Made by a program: the position numbers and the translations under genes. A stretch of DNA of 34,100 bases from Candidatus Omnitrophota bacterium (GTDB lineage Bacteria; Omnitrophota; Gorgyraeia; Gygaellales; Profunditerraquicolaceae). The notes below the pieces were generated by a model. The model worked only from the letters and a program-made list of their open reading frames with translations. It did no database searches and was not told the origin of the DNA. Below are positions 1-7,802 of this stretch, piece after piece; the stretch's first letter is position 1, and each line of letters begins with the position of its first letter. The stretch covers positions 1 to 34,100 of the forward strand of contig JADHYK010000006.1 of NCBI GenBank assembly GCA_016782485.1, given 5' to 3'.

Positions 1-90
1 TGGCGTAAAGTCGCGATGCCGAAAATTTTTTAATGCGCGCTCACAAACCCTCCGCAGGATATATCAAAAGCCTGGCTCTTTTGCGGCTGG

Positions 91-270
91 CAAGGCTCGG
101 GATTTCGAGGGACGTAGAGGCAAGGAGCGGGCATGGTTCTCGCAGCCGGCTCCAAAATTAAAAAAAACGGATTTATCCACCGCCCGGCTGCGGGAGAGCG
201 ACGCAGCCGACCCGAGCGAAGCATTTCCACGCCGGGGAAATGCGAGCGTTCCCGAGAAACACGAGCCTTG
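91..270. repeat. Large nested-dyad structured element in the region 3' of ribE
   Basis: CAAGGCTCG (91-99) pairs with CGAGCCTTG (262-270). TTTC-GA-GGG (103-111) pairs with CCC-GA-GAAA (251-259). Inner hairpins are GCATTTCC/GGAAATGC (221-228/236-243) and CGGCTGCG/CGCAGCCG (185-192/202-209). Confidence 0.6.
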
Positions 271-296
271 ACAGACGCAAAACGTCATGGAGTGAA

Positions 297-866
297 TCAG
301 CGTCTTTTGGCGAGAATGTCGAATTCGATATTAACCTTATCGGAAGGGCCTTTGAAACCGAGAGTGGTATTTTTAAGAGTATGAGGGATAATGTAGACGC
401 TGACAGCACCGGCTCTTGCATTGGCGATAGTCAGGCTTATCCCGTCAACCGCGATAGAGCCCTTAGAAAGACAGTGTTTCAAGAATTCCGGTGGAACGGC
501 AATTTCAAAGCAAAGATTGTTATTGACCAGGCTTTTCTTGCGGATAAGCCCCAAGCAATCAACGTGCCCGGTGACAAAATGCCCGGATATCCTGTCGCCT
601 ACCTTTAAACTGCGCTCTAAATTAACCTGATCGCCTGCCTTAAGACAGCCTAAATTGCTCAATCTTAAGGTCTCCGGCATTACCTCAAAAAACAGGGAAC
701 CATCTTTCTTTTCTATCACCGTCAGGCAGGCGCCGTTCACAGAGATGCTCTCGCTTACAGCGGTATCCTGCGAGACCGTATTCATACTGATTTCAAGCAG
801 GGTATTGTTGCCGCGCCGGACGATACTTTTTACCCTGCCTAATTCTTCTATTATTCCGGAAAACAT
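297..866 (-). CDS. ribE: Riboflavin synthase, alpha subunit
   Basis: Starts MFSGIIEELGRV; duplicated lumazine-binding pattern (GHFVTGHVD, VDGISLTI); lies in a rib operon. Confidence 0.95.
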   Translation of the reverse strand: MFSGIIEELGRVKSIVRRGNNTLLEISMNTVSQDTAVSESISVNGACLTVIEKKDGSLFFEVMPETLRLSNLGCLKAGDQVNLERSLKVGDRISGHFVTGHVDCLGLIRKKSLVNNNLCFEIAVPPEFLKHCLSKGSIAVDGISLTIANARAGAVSVYIIPHTLKNTTLGFKGPSDKVNIEFDILAKRR

Positions 867-869
867 ATA

Positions 870-1961
870 TTATTTTATATACCCCTCCACTAAGAAATCT
901 TCTCCCAGGCGCCTGAATCTGACATCTTTTATCTTGATCGCCCTGTCTATGCGCGAAATACCCTGCCCCATCACTGAACTTATGGCATCTTTGCCCCCGA
1001 TGATTTTGGGGCTGATAAAAAATAATACCTTATCGACCAGGCCCTCATCGAATAATGAACCCGCGAGCGTGCCGCCGCCCTCGACCAGAACGCTGGTTAT
1101 ATTTAAGCGTGCCAGCTTCTTCAGCGCATCCCTGAGGTTTACCTGGCCTGCCTTTTCCTTTACCTCAAAAATCTTTGCCTTCTCCTGCAGGATCCTTCTG
1201 TTGTCCGTTTCCTGCCCTGCCTTAGAGGCAAGCGTAATAATGATTACCTCTCTCTTTGCGGTAAATATATTTGCATCCTGCGGAACGCTTAACTGGCTGT
1301 CCACTATAACCTTGACCGGCTGCTTCTTGGAAAACCAGGCATCCAGCCGGGGATTATCCACCAGCACCGTATTAACGCCGACCATCACCGCATCATAATC
1401 ACGGCGTAAGCCGTGCGCAAAGGCGCGCGATTTATCGGAAGTGATCCATTTGGAGTCCCCGTGTCTAGTGGCAATCTTACCGTCAAGCGATTGGGCGGCT
1501 TTGACGGTAACAAAGGGCATTTTTTTAGAAATATATTTAATAAAGAATTCGTTTATCTTTTCTAACTTTTCCTCCAGGATCCCGACTTTAACCTTTATGC
1601 GGTGGCTTTTTAGTATCTCAATGCCCCTGCCTTTATTCAGCGGATTAGGGTCAACCATTCCGATGACAACCTCTCTAATGCCGCTCTTTATGATTCTATC
1701 CACGCAGGGCGGGGTACGGCCGAAATGCGTGCAGGGTTCAAGGGTTATATAAAGCGTTGCGCCTTTGGACTTATCCATCGCCTCATCCAGGGCAACTATC
1801 TCTGCGTGCGCTGCCCCTGCCATCTTATGATACCCCCTGCCGAGTATCTGCCCCTTTTTTACCACCAGCGCCCCGACCAGCGGGTTGGGTGAGGTCCTCC
1901 CCCTTGCCTTAAGGGCAAGCCGCAGGGCCAGCTGCATAAAATATTCGTGGGTTTTCTGCAT
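870..1961 (-). CDS. ribD: Bifunctional diaminohydroxyphosphoribosylaminopyrimidine deaminase / 5-amino-6-(5-phosphoribosylamino)uracil reductase
   Basis: Deaminase motif HAEIVALDEA...TLEPCTHFGRTPPC plus C-terminal reductase domain (VLVEGGGTLAGSLFDEGLVD). Confidence 0.95.
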   Translation of the reverse strand: MQKTHEYFMQLALRLALKARGRTSPNPLVGALVVKKGQILGRGYHKMAGAAHAEIVALDEAMDKSKGATLYITLEPCTHFGRTPPCVDRIIKSGIREVVIGMVDPNPLNKGRGIEILKSHRIKVKVGILEEKLEKINEFFIKYISKKMPFVTVKAAQSLDGKIATRHGDSKWITSDKSRAFAHGLRRDYDAVMVGVNTVLVDNPRLDAWFSKKQPVKVIVDSQLSVPQDANIFTAKREVIIITLASKAGQETDNRRILQEKAKIFEVKEKAGQVNLRDALKKLARLNITSVLVEGGGTLAGSLFDEGLVDKVLFFISPKIIGGKDAISSVMGQGISRIDRAIKIKDVRFRRLGEDFLVEGYIK

Positions 1962-2777
1962 TTAAATTTTCGCCTGCTTTAATTTTTCTACCAATTCGTA
2001 ACTTACCTTAACCGAACCGATTTTAACGTTAGGTTTGGGTTCGCCATGGTAATCCGAGCCGCCGGTAACCAGTAAATTACATTTTTTAGCTATCTCTAGA
2101 TAGTGATTAACCATACCTTGCGTATGTTCCGGATAATATACCTCCAGGCCCCTAAGGCCAAAACCGCTGAATTCGGATATTAATTCGTCATTGTTCATAA
2201 TATATGGGTGCGCCAGGACAGGTATGCCGCCTGTATCTTTAATTATTTTTATTGCCTCCTGCGGCGAAAGCCTAAAACCTAGAACATAAGCCGGGCATTT
2301 ATCGCCGATATAGATTTTAAAGGCGCCATAGATGGAATTTACCAACTTCTCTTTTACCATTGCCCGGGCGATATGCAGCCTGCCCACCGTCCCCTTCCCG
2401 GCAATGGCAAATACCGCTTCCGGCTTTAGGACAACGCCCATATTTTTTAACTTATCCGTTATTTTATAGATACGCTCGATGCGGTTTTCTTTGAGGATTT
2501 TTAATTTTTCCAGAAGGCTTGGAGATTCATAATCGATCAAATAACCCAACAGATGTATCTCGTTGCCCTTATATTCAACGGTTAATTCTATGCCGGGGAG
2601 GAGTTCAATATTTTCTTTTTCGGCTATCGCGGCGGCCGAAGGAATCCCATCGACCGTATCATGGTCGGTAATTGCGATTGCAGACAGCCCGGCCCGGGCG
2701 CTCTCGGCAACCAGCTGTTGCGGCGTATATGTCCCGTCGGAAAAAACGGTATGTAAATGCAGGTCTGCGAACTTCAC
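1962..2777 (-). CDS. PHP-domain phosphoesterase (YciV / RNase AM-like)
   Basis: MKFADLHLHTVFSDGTYTP...AITDHDTVDG...LPGIELT...VLAHP...GGSDYHG metal-ligand motifs. GTG start at 2775-2777 lies inside the repeat element. Confidence 0.88.
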   Translation of the reverse strand: MKFADLHLHTVFSDGTYTPQQLVAESARAGLSAIAITDHDTVDGIPSAAAIAEKENIELLPGIELTVEYKGNEIHLLGYLIDYESPSLLEKLKILKENRIERIYKITDKLKNMGVVLKPEAVFAIAGKGTVGRLHIARAMVKEKLVNSIYGAFKIYIGDKCPAYVLGFRLSPQEAIKIIKDTGGIPVLAHPYIMNNDELISEFSGFGLRGLEVYYPEHTQGMVNHYLEIAKKCNLLVTGGSDYHGEPKPNVKIGSVKVSYELVEKLKQAKI

Positions 2778-2856
2778 CCCGCCCTTCCTTTCCTGTCTAT
2801 AATATACCCGCCGCTTGCCAATGTTAGCAAAACTTTTGTTTTAGGAAGGGCGGGGT
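2776..2856. repeat. 81-bp intergenic element with 14-bp terminal inverted repeats, copy 1
   Basis: ACCCCGCCCTTCCT (2776-2789) / AGGAAGGGCGGGGT (2843-2856) perfect IR. 74/81 identical to the copy at 7722-7802. Confidence 0.92.
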
Positions 2857-2860
2857 TCAT

Positions 2861-3277
2861 TTATTTATTCTTTTCTGTCTTTACTTTATCCAGTATTGCG
2901 TTGACAAACTTGCCGGCTTCCGAACCGGAATATTTTTTGGCAAGCTCCACCGCTTCGTTAATGGAGACCTTGGGAGGGATATCATCGCAGAAAAGAAGCT
3001 CAAAACAACCCATACGCAAAATATTACGGTCAATAACCGCCATACGCTCCAGCTGCCAGTTTGTCGCATACTGGACTATTTTTTTGTCAATTGACTCCAG
3101 GCTTGCCGCGACACCTCTGACCAGGCTCACCGTAAAGTCTTTGAGTTCCCGGTCAATATCTTCCTCTATGCGGTCACGCCAAAAATTTTCCATGGCCAGC
3201 TCATGCTTATCGCCGGTTATATCGACCTGATAAAGGATATGCAGGGCATATTCTCTGGCGCGGGTACGTTTACGCAT
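2861..3277 (-). CDS. nusB: Transcription antitermination factor NusB
   Basis: MRKRTRAREYALHILYQVDITG...DRNILRMGCFELLFCDDIPPKVSINEAVELAKKYSGSEAGKFVNAILD. Confidence 0.95.
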   Translation of the reverse strand: MRKRTRAREYALHILYQVDITGDKHELAMENFWRDRIEEDIDRELKDFTVSLVRGVAASLESIDKKIVQYATNWQLERMAVIDRNILRMGCFELLFCDDIPPKVSINEAVELAKKYSGSEAGKFVNAILDKVKTEKNK

Positions 3278-3745
3278 CTATTTAATCTTCGGCAATAAAT
3301 TCACCATCTCAATGGCAGACATTGCTGCATCGCGGCCTTTATTGCCGTCTTTTGTCCCGGCACGCTCAACAGCCTGCTCGATTGTATCAGCGGTAATCAC
3401 GCCGAAAATAACCGGTAACCCTACCTCCTGAGAAACCCTGGCTACTCCCTTGGATACCTCCGCAGCAATATAATCAAAATGTGGCGTCGAGCCGCGGATA
3501 ACCGTCCCTAAACAAATTACGGCATCGTAGGACTTGGCCCTGGCAAATTTCTGCGCCGCCAGGGGAATTTCAAATGCCCCGGGGACCCAGGCAAGAACCA
3601 GATCAGACTCCTCCGCACCGTGGCGCTGCAGCGTATCAATACAGCCGGAAACCAGCTCCTTGGTTACAAAATCGTTAAAACGCGAAGCAACTATCCCAAA
3701 CTTTTTCCCTTTTACAATCAGGTTACCCTCTACCGTCTTTACCAT
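3278..3745 (-). CDS. ribH: 6,7-dimethyl-8-ribityllumazine synthase
   Basis: [62 protein letters not shown]. Confidence 0.96.
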   Translation of the reverse strand: MVKTVEGNLIVKGKKFGIVASRFNDFVTKELVSGCIDTLQRHGAEESDLVLAWVPGAFEIPLAAQKFARAKSYDAVICLGTVIRGSTPHFDYIAAEVSKGVARVSQEVGLPVIFGVITADTIEQAVERAGTKDGNKGRDAAMSAIEMVNLLPKIK

Positions 3746-3760
3746 CTCTTCTCCTCCTTG

Positions 3761-4981
3761 TTAATCTATATTTAAATTATGACCAAGCTTCTCCTTCTTG
3801 GTCTTCAGATACCGGTAATTCATCGGGTTGGGTTCGGTTTCTAACGGGACACGTTCAACAACGCTAAGGCCGTACCCCTCTAATCCCACTATCTTACGGG
3901 GGTTATTGGTAAGCAGCCTTATTTTTTTCACGCCCAGGTCTACTAAGATCTGCGCGCCTATCCCGTAGTCCCTCAGGTCAGCTGCATGGCCCAACGCCTC
4001 ATTTGCTTCAACCGTATCCATGCCCTTATCCTGCAGGCAATAAGCACGAATCTTATCTGCCAGGCCGATGCCCCTGCCCTCCTGGTTCATATATAATATA
4101 ACGCCCTTTTTATCGTTACCGATAATCTCCATAGCCTTGTTTAACTGCCGGCCGCAGTCACAGCGTAAAGAACCGAATACATCGCCGGTTAAACATTCAG
4201 AATGAACGCGCACAAGAACCGGTTGATTGCCGACCTCGCCCATCACCAAAGCAAGATGTAATTTATCGTTAGTAAGATCCCGGTAAAGTATTAATTTATA
4301 ACTACCGTATTGCGTAGGCAGCGTGGTCTCTGTTATTCTTTCGATCAACCTTTCGGAGCGCCTGCGGTATTCAATAAGGGCGGCGATAGTGCAGATCTTG
4401 AGGTTATTACGCCGGGAAAATTCCAGTAACTGCGGCAGGCGGCTCATCGAGCCGTCCTCATTCATGATCTCACAGATAACCCCTGCCGGATAGAGACCCG
4501 CCAGTTTCATCAGGTCAATCGTAGCTTCAGTATGCCCTGCGCGCACCAACACTCCTCCTTTGCGGGCCCTTAAAGGAAAAAGATGCCCGGGGCGGATTAA
4601 ATCCTCGGGCTTAGACTGGGGGTTAATCAGAACCTCTATCGTGCGTGCGCGGTCATAAGCTGAGATACCGGTGGTTATGCCTTTAGCGGCATCAACAGAA
4701 ATCATCCATGCGGTCTTAAAAGGGTCCTCCTGGCGCGGCTTCATACCGCTTAACATGGGCTCCAGCGCAAGCTGTTTTAGCCTCTCTTCTTCCATCGGCA
4801 CACAGATAAGCCCCCTGCCGTAGGTAGCCATAAAATTTAAATCCTGCGGCCCGGCAAAAGAAGCGGCAATCACCAGGTCGCCTTCATTCTCGCGGTCCTC
4901 ATCATCCACCACCACGACCATTCTGCCGTTTTTGAAGTCTTCTAATATTTCCGGAATAGTATTAAACATAAGTGAAGACAT
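3761..4981 (-). CDS. ribBA: Bifunctional 3,4-dihydroxy-2-butanone-4-phosphate synthase / GTP cyclohydrolase II
   Basis: [11 protein letters not shown] in the N-terminal domain; [20 protein letters not shown] and [10 protein letters not shown] in the GCHII domain. ATG at 4967-4969 is an alternative start. Confidence 0.95.
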   Translation of the reverse strand: MSSLMFNTIPEILEDFKNGRMVVVVDDEDRENEGDLVIAASFAGPQDLNFMATYGRGLICVPMEEERLKQLALEPMLSGMKPRQEDPFKTAWMISVDAAKGITTGISAYDRARTIEVLINPQSKPEDLIRPGHLFPLRARKGGVLVRAGHTEATIDLMKLAGLYPAGVICEIMNEDGSMSRLPQLLEFSRRNNLKICTIAALIEYRRRSERLIERITETTLPTQYGSYKLILYRDLTNDKLHLALVMGEVGNQPVLVRVHSECLTGDVFGSLRCDCGRQLNKAMEIIGNDKKGVILYMNQEGRGIGLADKIRAYCLQDKGMDTVEANEALGHAADLRDYGIGAQILVDLGVKKIRLLTNNPRKIVGLEGYGLSVVERVPLETEPNPMNYRYLKTKKEKLGHNLNID

Positions 4982-5010
4982 AATTTATGGAGCGAAGCGA
5001 ACATAAATTA
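4981..5010. repeat. GAG/CGAA hairpin abutting the ribBA start
   Basis: TAATTTATG-GAGCGAAGCGAA-CATAAATTA, 9-bp perfect stem. Confidence 0.75.
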
Positions 5011-5023
5011 TCTATCTGAACTT

Positions 5024-5074
5024 ACCCCGCTCTTTCTTAATATTTCATTGGTATTTCTTAGAAAGGGCGGGGTT
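5024..5074. repeat. Degenerate third copy of the CCCCGCCC inverted-repeat element
   Basis: ACCCCGCTCTTTCT ... AGAAAGGGCGGGGT, 14-bp IR with one mismatch, related to the ends of copies 1 and 2 but with a shorter, different interior. Confidence 0.65.
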
Positions 5075-5079
5075 AATTC

Positions 5080-5127
5080 GCACATTGACTTACTCATCCG
5101 CTTACGGCGGATTCGTAAGTCAAATGC
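5080..5127 (-). repeat. Hairpin with tandem GA/GA internal loop, same subfamily as 30781-30823
   Basis: Minus strand: TTGACTTAC-GA-ATCCGC cgtaa GCGGAT-GA-GTAAGTCAA. Confidence 0.75.
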
Positions 5128-5132
5128 TCATT

Positions 5133-5158
5133 AAAAAACCCGAAAGGATATCTTCGGG
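5133..5158 (-). terminator. Intrinsic terminator, expression platform of the FMN riboswitch
   Basis: Minus strand CCCGAAGATATCCTTTCGGGTTTTTT: 6-bp stem plus U6. Confidence 0.75.
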
Positions 5159-5168
5159 CAAAGGAACC

Positions 5169-5364
<196 letters not shown>

Positions 5365-5371
5365 TGATATT

Positions 5372-5399
5372 AGTATACCATTAAATCTTATCTTGTCAA
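5372..5399 (-). promoter_or_regulatory. Sigma70-type promoter for the rib operon
   Basis: Minus strand TTGACA-N16-TATACT; predicted TSS falls at the 5' strand of riboswitch P1. Confidence 0.85.
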
Positions 5400-5421
5400 T
5401 ACAATAAAAAATGTTTATAAT
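5393..5421 (+). promoter_or_regulatory. Sigma70-type promoter for the cinA/pncC gene
   Basis: TTGTCA (5393-5398)-N17-TATAAT (5416-5421). Confidence 0.75.
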
Positions 5422-5428
5422 AAAGCTT

Positions 5429-5896
5429 ATGGAACCCCTTATAAATCATATACATAGCCGCCTGATAAAAAAAGCAATTACAATTGCTGTGGCTGAATCC
5501 TGCACCGGAGGAATGCTCTCTAAAACCCTTACCGATATCTCCGGCAGTTCCGCTTATTTTATCCTGGGCATAGTCGCCTATAGCAACTGCGCAAAAAAAT
5601 CGATTCTGAAGATTCCCGCTAAAATCATCTCCCTGAAAGGCGCTGTTTCGCAGGAGGTCGCCTGCAGGATGGCGCGAGGGATAAGAAAAATCGCTCGCAC
5701 AGATATCGGCATAGGCGTAACCGGCATCGCCGGCCCCTCTGGCGGCACAGCCGCAAAACCCGCCGGAACGGTATTTATTGCCATAGCCAGCCAGGACAAG
5801 ACAGTGAGCAAAAAATTCCGCTTCCGCGGCCGCCGCACATACGTAAGACAGAAAGCAGCCAACAAGGCGCTGGAATTATTGAAAAGGTTTATTTAG
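5429..5896 (+). CDS. pncC: CinA C-terminal-domain nicotinamide-nucleotide amidase
   Basis: TIAVAESCTGGMLSKTLTDISGSSAYF...GVTGIAGPSGGTAAKPAGTVFIAIAS. ATG at 5429 preferred over 5411, which overlaps the predicted -10. Confidence 0.9.
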   Translation: MEPLINHIHSRLIKKAITIAVAESCTGGMLSKTLTDISGSSAYFILGIVAYSNCAKKSILKIPAKIISLKGAVSQEVACRMARGIRKIARTDIGIGVTGIAGPSGGTAAKPAGTVFIAIASQDKTVSKKFRFRGRRTYVRQKAANKALELLKRFI

Positions 5897-5930
5897 CGAC
5901 TGGCTTGGCTGGGAATACAGAGATCGGTAG

Positions 5931-6103
5931 AAACTCAAGCCCGGCTCTGAACGAGCATAAGGCGCGCAGGAGCACGCATATGAGGCGAGACTTTTTAGGG
6001 CTTCTCTTCTTTGAAGCCCCCTGTGGGGGATGGGGGGACCAACCCAAAAAGTCGAGACGAATGCGACGAGCACCGCAGTGAGAGAAGAGCCGGGATTGAG
6101 TTT
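5931..6103. repeat. Large nested-dyad intergenic element between pncC and thpR
   Basis: AAACTCAAGCCCGGCTCT (5931-5948) / AGAGCCGGGATTGAGTTT (6086-6103), 17/18 bp; CGCAT/ATGCG; GAGGCGA/GAGACGA; GACTTTTT/AAAAAGTC; GGGCTTC/GAAGCCC. Confidence 0.75.
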
Positions 6104-6126
6104 AAAACCGAGTGATTATTTGAAAT

Positions 6127-6699
6127 ATGAGAGCTTTTATTGCCATAGAACTGCCTAAAGAGATCAAGGATGCACTGAGCACGCTGCAGGAGGAGCTAAA
6201 ATCCAGCGGCGCGGACGTCAAATGGGTAGCGCCGGACAACATCCACCTCACCTTGAAGTTCCTCGGCGAAATAGACGATAAAAAAGCCGACGAGGTCTCA
6301 AAGATTATCGAAGAGGCCGCCAAAAACAACGTTTCATTTATTATCCGCCTTGCCTCTGTAGGCGTATTCCCGAAGATAAATTATCCGCGGGTAATCTGGG
6401 CGGGAATAGATACGGGCGGGAGGGAATCTGAAAAATTAGCCGCAGGACTCCAGGAACAATTAGCGGCAATCGGCATCCCCAGGGAAGAAAGGCCCTTCTC
6501 CTCCCACATTACCATCGGAAGGGTCAGGTCCCTGCAAAACAAGGATAAATTAATCGAAGGATTAAATAATCTGACGGGTTATTTCGAAGCCAAAAAGCCG
6601 CAGTTTCCGGTCAACAAAATCACTCTTTTTAAGAGCACGCTTACCCCAAAAGGCCCGCTCTACGAAATTCAAAAAGAAGCCAGCCTCAAAGCCGCCTGA
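6127..6699 (+). CDS. thpR: RNA 2',3'-cyclic 3'-phosphodiesterase (2'-5' RNA ligase family)
   Basis: MRAFIAIELPKEIKDAL; HxTL/I motifs IHLTLKFLG and SSHITIGRV. Confidence 0.94.
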   Translation: MRAFIAIELPKEIKDALSTLQEELKSSGADVKWVAPDNIHLTLKFLGEIDDKKADEVSKIIEEAAKNNVSFIIRLASVGVFPKINYPRVIWAGIDTGGRESEKLAAGLQEQLAAIGIPREERPFSSHITIGRVRSLQNKDKLIEGLNNLTGYFEAKKPQFPVNKITLFKSTLTPKGPLYEIQKEASLKAA

Positions 6700-7178
6700 A
6701 GTATGATATTGGTATATAAAGCTGCGACGATGTCATCAACCATCACCCCGAGGCTCCCCTCTAACCCCTGCAGCCTTCCGGCAGGATAAGGCTTCAATGA
6801 ATCAAGGATACGAAAAACTATAAATCCCGCAAAGAGGACCCTTAGATTATAATAAGGTAAGAACGCCAGGCTTAACAACATCCCGCAGACCTCGTCTATT
6901 ACGATACAGCCGGCATCTTTTTTCTTAAATACCCTCTCGGCAGCTGCGCAGGACATAAATCCCGCCGCCATCAAAATAAAAACAGACAGCGTATAAACAA
7001 AAGGGCTATCCCCGATAAAATAGAATATAAACAGCCCTGCCAGGCTGCCGAAAGTGCCGGGGATAAAGGGAAGGTATCCGGCCCCGAAGAAACTGCTTAT
7101 AATTTTGACGCTGATTTTGGGAAGTTCCAATGGCGTATAGCCTGCTAGATGAGGGCAATTATCTTGCGGTTGGCCCAA
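6669..7178 (-). CDS. pgpA: Phosphatidylglycerophosphatase A
   Basis: GAGYLPFIPGTFGSLAGL...DDAGCIVIDEVCGMLL-like motif...FRILDSLKPYPAGRLQGLEGSLGVMVDDIVAAL. Start uncertain because it overlaps pgsA. Confidence 0.9.
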   Translation of the reverse strand: MGQPQDNCPHLAGYTPLELPKISVKIISSFFGAGYLPFIPGTFGSLAGLFIFYFIGDSPFVYTLSVFILMAAGFMSCAAAERVFKKKDAGCIVIDEVCGMLLSLAFLPYYNLRVLFAGFIVFRILDSLKPYPAGRLQGLEGSLGVMVDDIVAALYTNIILQAALRLASF

Positions 7179-7723
7179 AGATACGAGAGCCCCGAATAAA
7201 GAGTAAGGCCGACGGTAAATAACATCAGGAAATATATGCCCTGGCGAAAAAATTTCTCCCAGTCGGGGTCCCAGGTAAAATAGGTGAGCATTGCCTCTTT
7301 TAGTACCACAAATCCCAGGATGGTAAAGATAACCACCATCTGCGAGACGGTCTTGTGCTTGCCGGTGCGCGTGGCCGATAAAACCTTGCCTTTATTCAAC
7401 GCAAACAGCCGCAGCGAGGTAATCAATATCTCGCGGGAGACGATAATCATAAACATCCAGGCATCGATCAGCTGCAGCTGCACAAAAGCGGCAAATGCCG
7501 CCAGCACCAGGATTTTATCGGCAATCGGGTCCATCAGCCTGCCGAAATCAGTAACCATATTTTGCCTGTGCGCAATCATCCCGTCCAGAAAGTCAGAAAG
7601 CGCTGCGACCGCAAAGATTATCAGGCTCACTGCCTTTGCCCAGAGGCCGTTAAGGAATAAAAAAAACATAAAGACGAAGGTAAGCCCAATTCTAAGCATC
7701 GTGAGACGATTTGCAATATTCAC
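7145..7723 (-). CDS. pgsA: CDP-diacylglycerol--glycerol-3-phosphate 3-phosphatidyltransferase
   Basis: MNIANRLTMLRI; CDP-alcohol phosphotransferase motif SDFLDGMIAHRQNMVTDFGRLMDPIADKI. GTG start lies inside the repeat element. Confidence 0.94.
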   Translation of the reverse strand: MNIANRLTMLRIGLTFVFMFFLFLNGLWAKAVSLIIFAVAALSDFLDGMIAHRQNMVTDFGRLMDPIADKILVLAAFAAFVQLQLIDAWMFMIIVSREILITSLRLFALNKGKVLSATRTGKHKTVSQMVVIFTILGFVVLKEAMLTYFTWDPDWEKFFRQGIYFLMLFTVGLTLYSGLSYLWANRKIIALI

Positions 7724-7802
7724 CCCGCCCTTCCTTTCTTATTCATAATATCCCCGCCGCTTAGCAATGTTAGCAAAACTTTTGTTTTAGGAAGGGCGGG
7801 GT
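7722..7802. repeat. 81-bp intergenic element with 14-bp terminal inverted repeats, copy 2
   Basis: Perfect IR ACCCCGCCCTTCCT/AGGAAGGGCGGGGT at the ends. Spans the whole rimO-pgsA gap. Confidence 0.92.

Noticed and set aside
91-270. Kink-turn interpretation of the GA/GA loops
   Set aside because: Tandem GA pairs are present, but the 3-nt bulge required for a canonical kink-turn is absent in these hairpins.
30-384. Short ORFs on both strands (30-230, 64-288, 133-384)
   Set aside because: Overlap the structured repeat and ribE end; composition reflects repeat sequence, not protein families.
655-1398. 247-aa + strand ORF opposite ribD/ribE
   Set aside because: Antisense to two clear genes; typical shadow ORF. 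Same reasoning for 12397-12942, 12999-13385, 15230-15628, 20894-21277 and similar.
5876-6073. Minus-strand 65-aa ORF
   Set aside because: Lies entirely in the nested-dyad element, with low-complexity sequence and no SD or family resemblance.
6669-6699. thpR/pgpA convergent overlap as a regulatory antisense system
   Set aside because: Short tail-to-tail overlaps are common in compact genomes; same for rpmB/recJ at 29047-29054.
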